The translations under genes and the position numbers were made by a program. The notes beneath the pieces are model-generated. The model made no database searches. It saw nothing but the letters and a program-made list of their open reading frames with translations, and was not told where the DNA came from. Source: Neelides folsomi (taxonomy: Eukaryota > Arthropoda > Collembola > Neelipleona > Neelidae). From it: a DNA stretch of 64,000 nt. How positions within the stretch are numbered: position 1 is the stretch's first letter; each line of letters opens with the position of its first letter. The stretch spans positions 124,001 through 188,000 of the forward strand of contig JAQGBZ010000066.1 of the NCBI GenBank assembly GCA_034687125.1, given 5' to 3'. Positions 60,309-64,000 of this stretch are shown piece after piece.

Positions 60309-63300
60309 TTAATTTGCTAAACTCATAAGGAGGGCAACTCCTCTTTGGGTCCAATGATCAGGCTTTTCCGTTCCTGGCTTCAATTCCACTGGCACAATGA
60401 ATGACCCGGCACGTTCAGGGAAGTAGTAGGTCGGGCACACGTACGTAACTATGAATAAAATCATTACATTATTATATACACTTACTCATCTCCAAATCCT
60501 ATTTCAGTTATTAAAATTTTCCAAAAATATTAAAAGTGCATTTATAAAATATTATTATTAAAAAATTATTTGAAAAATTATTTACCTCGTTTGAACTTCT
60601 TTTTCTCTTCGACTGGTTTAAAATGAATAATTGGCATTGGTGTGACAAGGTGCATCGTCGCAGCTTCCATCAGACAACTGTCCTTCTTGTTCCAACCGGC
60701 TCCTTCCAAATAAAGCCCTTGAATGTAAACCCCGTCCTTTGGTGGCAACAAAATACTGGCAGGCTCCACAGTCATCACAGTAAATTCCCAAACCAAAGTG
60801 TCAATCGAAATGTTATACTTTCGCGCCACTGTTTGAAGCACCGCTGTGAGGAATCCGGTAGGGAATGAAAATCCAGAAAGCCAAAACTTCACCGGTGGTT
60901 TTAAAGTTGCCGCCCATGCATGGAATTGATTAATCCTCAATATCAAATCTCGACTCCAAGATCCTAAATGCTTCAAAGACGCATAAGCCTTCAACCACGC
61001 TTTCGGCACCCGCCCGTCATAAATACACGAGAAGATTTCATCCAATTCGGCAGACATCACAACCAATCCCTCAATCCCCTTCCTTAAATCAATAAGAGAA
61101 CTTCGAATGCTGCTGAGCAATTTGTTATATCTTCCGATTTCTTGTAAAAGGACAATGTTAAGAGGTTGTGACACAGCTTCACCCAAAATCCTCCTTGTTT
61201 CTTCCTCATTGATATCCGCAGGGAGTTTGGTCATGATGTCCAAGGCATGGTTTGAAACTGTGACTTCGGGTTTCTCGGCCGTCTCAACCGCTTGTTTTTG
61301 AACTTGGAGTGAAAGAAGCGTCGAGAAAAGATTATTGGCTTCGTTGATTTGTGAAGCAATGTCAGCGTTGGTGTGTTGGCCAAATGCTTCTGGATGGTCA
61401 ACGGCTGGCAATTTGGCCACAATGTCCCGGTAATATTTAACGTCTCCATCCTTAGGTATGTAATAATGCGGAAGGTCGGACAATCTGAAGAAGGGAACTT
61501 CCAAAGCGTCGTCAGAAAAGTATTGATCAATGTAAGAATTCAAAAGTCGGCGGTCCCAATCGTCCGTCACGTGACCTCCGTACATCACTCCGGCAATTAA
61601 ATATTTCAAAGCGGCCCAGGGAGTTTCTTCATACTCGGATAAATAAATTCCTAAGAGTAGTTCAGACACTTCAAAGTCGGAGTCATTGAAAGCGTAGACA
61701 ATATTCCACCCAAGTTGACCAAACTTTTTTCTCTCGAGGAGAACTGAATGAAAGAAGCAGAGGCCAAAGACAAGTTTTTTGAATTTCTCAGGCGTTCCTA
61801 CGCTTTGGAATCGTGAGTCGCTTATGTTCTGGTAAAGACGCTTCATGTTCGCTTTGATTCCTTTCGGAGGTTCGGTGGTCATTTTAATTCCGGCTTGAAG
61901 AATGGAAAGGGGGAAATCTGGATGTGGTGAGGAAGAGAGCCAAAGACGATAATCTTTATGAGGAATGTTATCATTGACAGTTTCCACCAACTTGTCCAGA
62001 TCTGGCATCCAACTCAATGACAAATGACAATTGGCCAGAAAAATCCATTGCCCCTTTTCAGCTCCTTCTATAATCATCCTATTGAATAATTGAATTAATT
62101 AAGATTTTACAAATTAATCAATCGTGATTTTTTCAATTAATTGAATAAACAGTAAAATAGAAAATTGGATCGAAATATTTAATAGTGCTAAATCTACTTT
62201 GTTGCAATTGGAGCTTGTCCTTGTCCAAGAGAAAGCGACATGAATCGATTCATCATTCGTTGTGATTCGGCTAATGAGAAAAGTGCTGAAGCTGGGTCAG
62301 CTCCAGGAGAAAGAACAAAAATCAGAGGAGTTGTTGAAGTTGAATCACCAAGAACTGCCTGCATGTCCAAAACTGGAGGTTCCACGAACTTCTGGCCCAA
62401 GTTGTTAGAAATGAATGAAACCGCTTTGAAAGATACGCGACCAGCTCTAAGAGCTCGGATTACAATCAATTTCTGGAATTCGTTCAATTTGTTCTCCCAA
62501 GTACCTAAAAGTTTTAAACATAATAAATGACATATTTCATTTGTATCTTAGTCAGTCTTGTTTAAAAAAATGTGAATTCGATCAATGTCTTAAACAACTT
62601 GAAATAAAGATGCCGTATTTGGCCGAAAGATACCCCGGGTCTGAAAGATGCCCGGGTCCGAAAGATACCCCGAGGTTCAAGCTAATATTTTTAAAGATAC
62701 CCTGTCCCAAAAGATGCCCCGGTGTATATTATATATAAACTTTAGATAATATTTTATACATCGGGGCGTATAAAACTGGTTAATTTTGAATTAAAATGCC
62801 ACAAAGAGCCTAATAAATAGTTCTTCATAACTCCATAATGTTGAATTTAAGTCAAAAGTTATCAAATATGTAGAAGCTCATAGTTAAACTATACAAATTT
62901 TAACCGACTCATTTAAAGATGCCCGGGTCCGAAAGATGCCCTGGTCCGAAAGATACCCGGGGGTAGGAGGTAAATAATTTAAAGATACCCCGTGGTATCT
63001 TTCGGTGAAATACGGTAACAATATATTAATATAATAAAGTTAAATTAATATTGAGTTTAAACCAGGCAAAGATTCTTTCTCGGGTTCCGAAGTCGTATAC
63101 CACTCATTCCAATCTTTAGAACTCTGTTCAAACGACGTGACTATTCCTCTAAAACTCGAAATCTTGTCTAATTCAGTAATGTTGTCCCAATCAGCTTCAT
63201 TCAACCAACCTGTGAAAAATAAATTTTCAAACAATTGTATTAACAAAATGAACCAATGCCAAAGTTTAACAATGTTAATTACTGAAAAATAAACTATTTG

Positions 63301-64000
63301 AAATGTTCAATGTAATTTCAAAACTTGCCACCGCATGGATTATCCATTTGTTGACTTCTGTCAAGAACGACACCGCCTCTCAAAAAGTATTGATATTCTT
63401 CTGGATTGATTTTCCCATCGTTTTCAAGAATCTTTACACACATGTGGAATGAAAATAGCAACTTGTGACGCTCAAACAAGCCAAGGCAAATATTCCTAAA
63501 ACACGGTATGATGCCAATTATTATATTTAAAAACATTTAAATAAATACTAATAATTAGTGACTTTGGAATGCAGCAGAATGAAATAAAGAATAAATTATC
63601 ATTAATCCAGAAGTAAATTAGTGACCTGTAAACTGCATAAGTGTGATAATTGTTCAAATGATTAATTCGGGCTTCAAGAGCTGCAGCCTTCGGGCTTTTA
63701 TCAATTGAAATATTGAAAAGGGAAATGTAAGAGTCGAGGGAGAATTGATACATGGGGTCGATCTTTCCCATGTCATTTAGAACGAAAAACAAAATTGAAG
63801 ATCTTCTTGCACACGGACGATAATTCTAAAAAATTAGGCTTATTAATTTCATTAACTTACAATAAACAACAATTGACAATAATAACATAATTATTATTTA
63901 AAAAACTAAAAACCTCTCGAGCATTATCAATTTCAATTTCCGTCTCTTGTGCAACTTCGAGTTGTTTCGTAACAGAATCTGAAGTTTCTTTTGACACTTT
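60309..64000 (-). CDS. DNAH2: axonemal dynein heavy chain, C-terminal part (DNAH2-like), runs off the window
   Basis: Seven exons join in phase: 63913-64000 (cut by the window edge), 63626-63825, 63332-63495, 63063-63209, 62198-62504, 60586-62078 and 60309-60448, about 845 residues. Landmarks in order are the linker to AAA5/6 with NYRPCARRSSILFFVLNDMG and FERHKLLFSFHMCVKIL, SLGQGQAPIATK, the AAA6 region (GQWIFLANCHLSLSWM, VTDDWDRRLL, PEAFGQHTNADIASQI) and the C-terminal domain (FWLSGFSFPTGFLTAVLQ, GLYLEGAGW, PDHWTQRG, end ALLMSLAN). The protein is a microtubule minus-end motor of the inner dynein arm in cilia and flagella (known for this class), so the organism should have motile sperm or cilia. 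The choice of DNAH2 rests on recalled C-terminal motifs. The donor at 63332/63329 is ambiguous. Confidence 0.95.
62611..63016. mobile_element. small inverted-repeat element with nine internal CCCGGG-type repeats, in a dynein intron
   Basis: CCGTATTTGGCCGAAAGATA at 62613 and its inverted partner ending 63015 form terminal arms of about 22 bp with two mismatches. Inside are nine same-direction copies of a roughly 17-bp unit, AAAGATRCCCSGGTCCG, in two clusters (five at 62623-62730, four at 62914-62992). An AT-rich core of about 185 bp separates them. No coding capacity is visible, so this is a non-autonomous DNA transposon (MITE-like) of a family I cannot name. The GC-rich units stand out sharply from the AT-rich intron, and most of the intron's length is the element. 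No clear target-site duplication is visible. Confidence 0.75.

Overview
The window is AT-rich nuclear DNA from an animal, most likely an arthropod (inference). The evidence is a NET-family zinc-finger gene of the noc/elbow type, an insect-type carboxylesterase, an axonemal dynein heavy chain, and many short GT-AG introns of roughly 60-420 bp. I cannot name the species. A springtail or another small-genome arthropod would fit. I saw no tRNA, rRNA, CRISPR array or virus-like element.

Layout. (1) 1-1300: a small two-exon gene on the + strand for a single-pass membrane protein. (2) 1300-34,900: a gene desert. It holds one LINE fragment (14,374-15,018), one unassigned open frame (10,831-11,208), a few short tandem repeats, and dozens of GC-richer patches of 200-600 bp in AT-rich spacer, about one per kilobase. 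(3) 34,895-43,500: the noc/elbow gene on the - strand. It has three coding exons, the first only 66 bp and 6.9 kb away from the second. (4) 43,500-47,200: more desert with the same patches. (5) 47,196-50,215: a four-pass membrane protein on the + strand, then two tandem paralogous genes on the - strand for secreted six-cysteine, knottin-like peptides. (6) 50,257-52,786: a complete eight-exon carboxylesterase on the - strand. Its stop codon lies only 41 bp from the start codon of the second knottin-like gene. (7) 53,633-55,075: a five-exon gene for a secreted Cys-rich protein I do not recognise. (8) 55,745-56,732: the 3' part of a multi-pass membrane protein gene. (9) 60,309-64,000: the last seven exons of an axonemal dynein heavy chain, closest by recall to DNAH2, with a small inverted-repeat element in one intron.

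Most exons here were built by hand, by joining open frames across GT-AG junctions whose phases agree. The noc, esterase, dynein and secreted-protein models are phase-consistent throughout. The strongest new observation is the pair of knottin-like genes. They share an unusual architecture: an 8-nt first coding exon, a signal-peptide exon ending in Asn, and a cysteine exon. One of them sits almost against the esterase gene upstream. The patch-studded desert around noc looks like a developmental regulatory landscape, but that is inference without an alignment.
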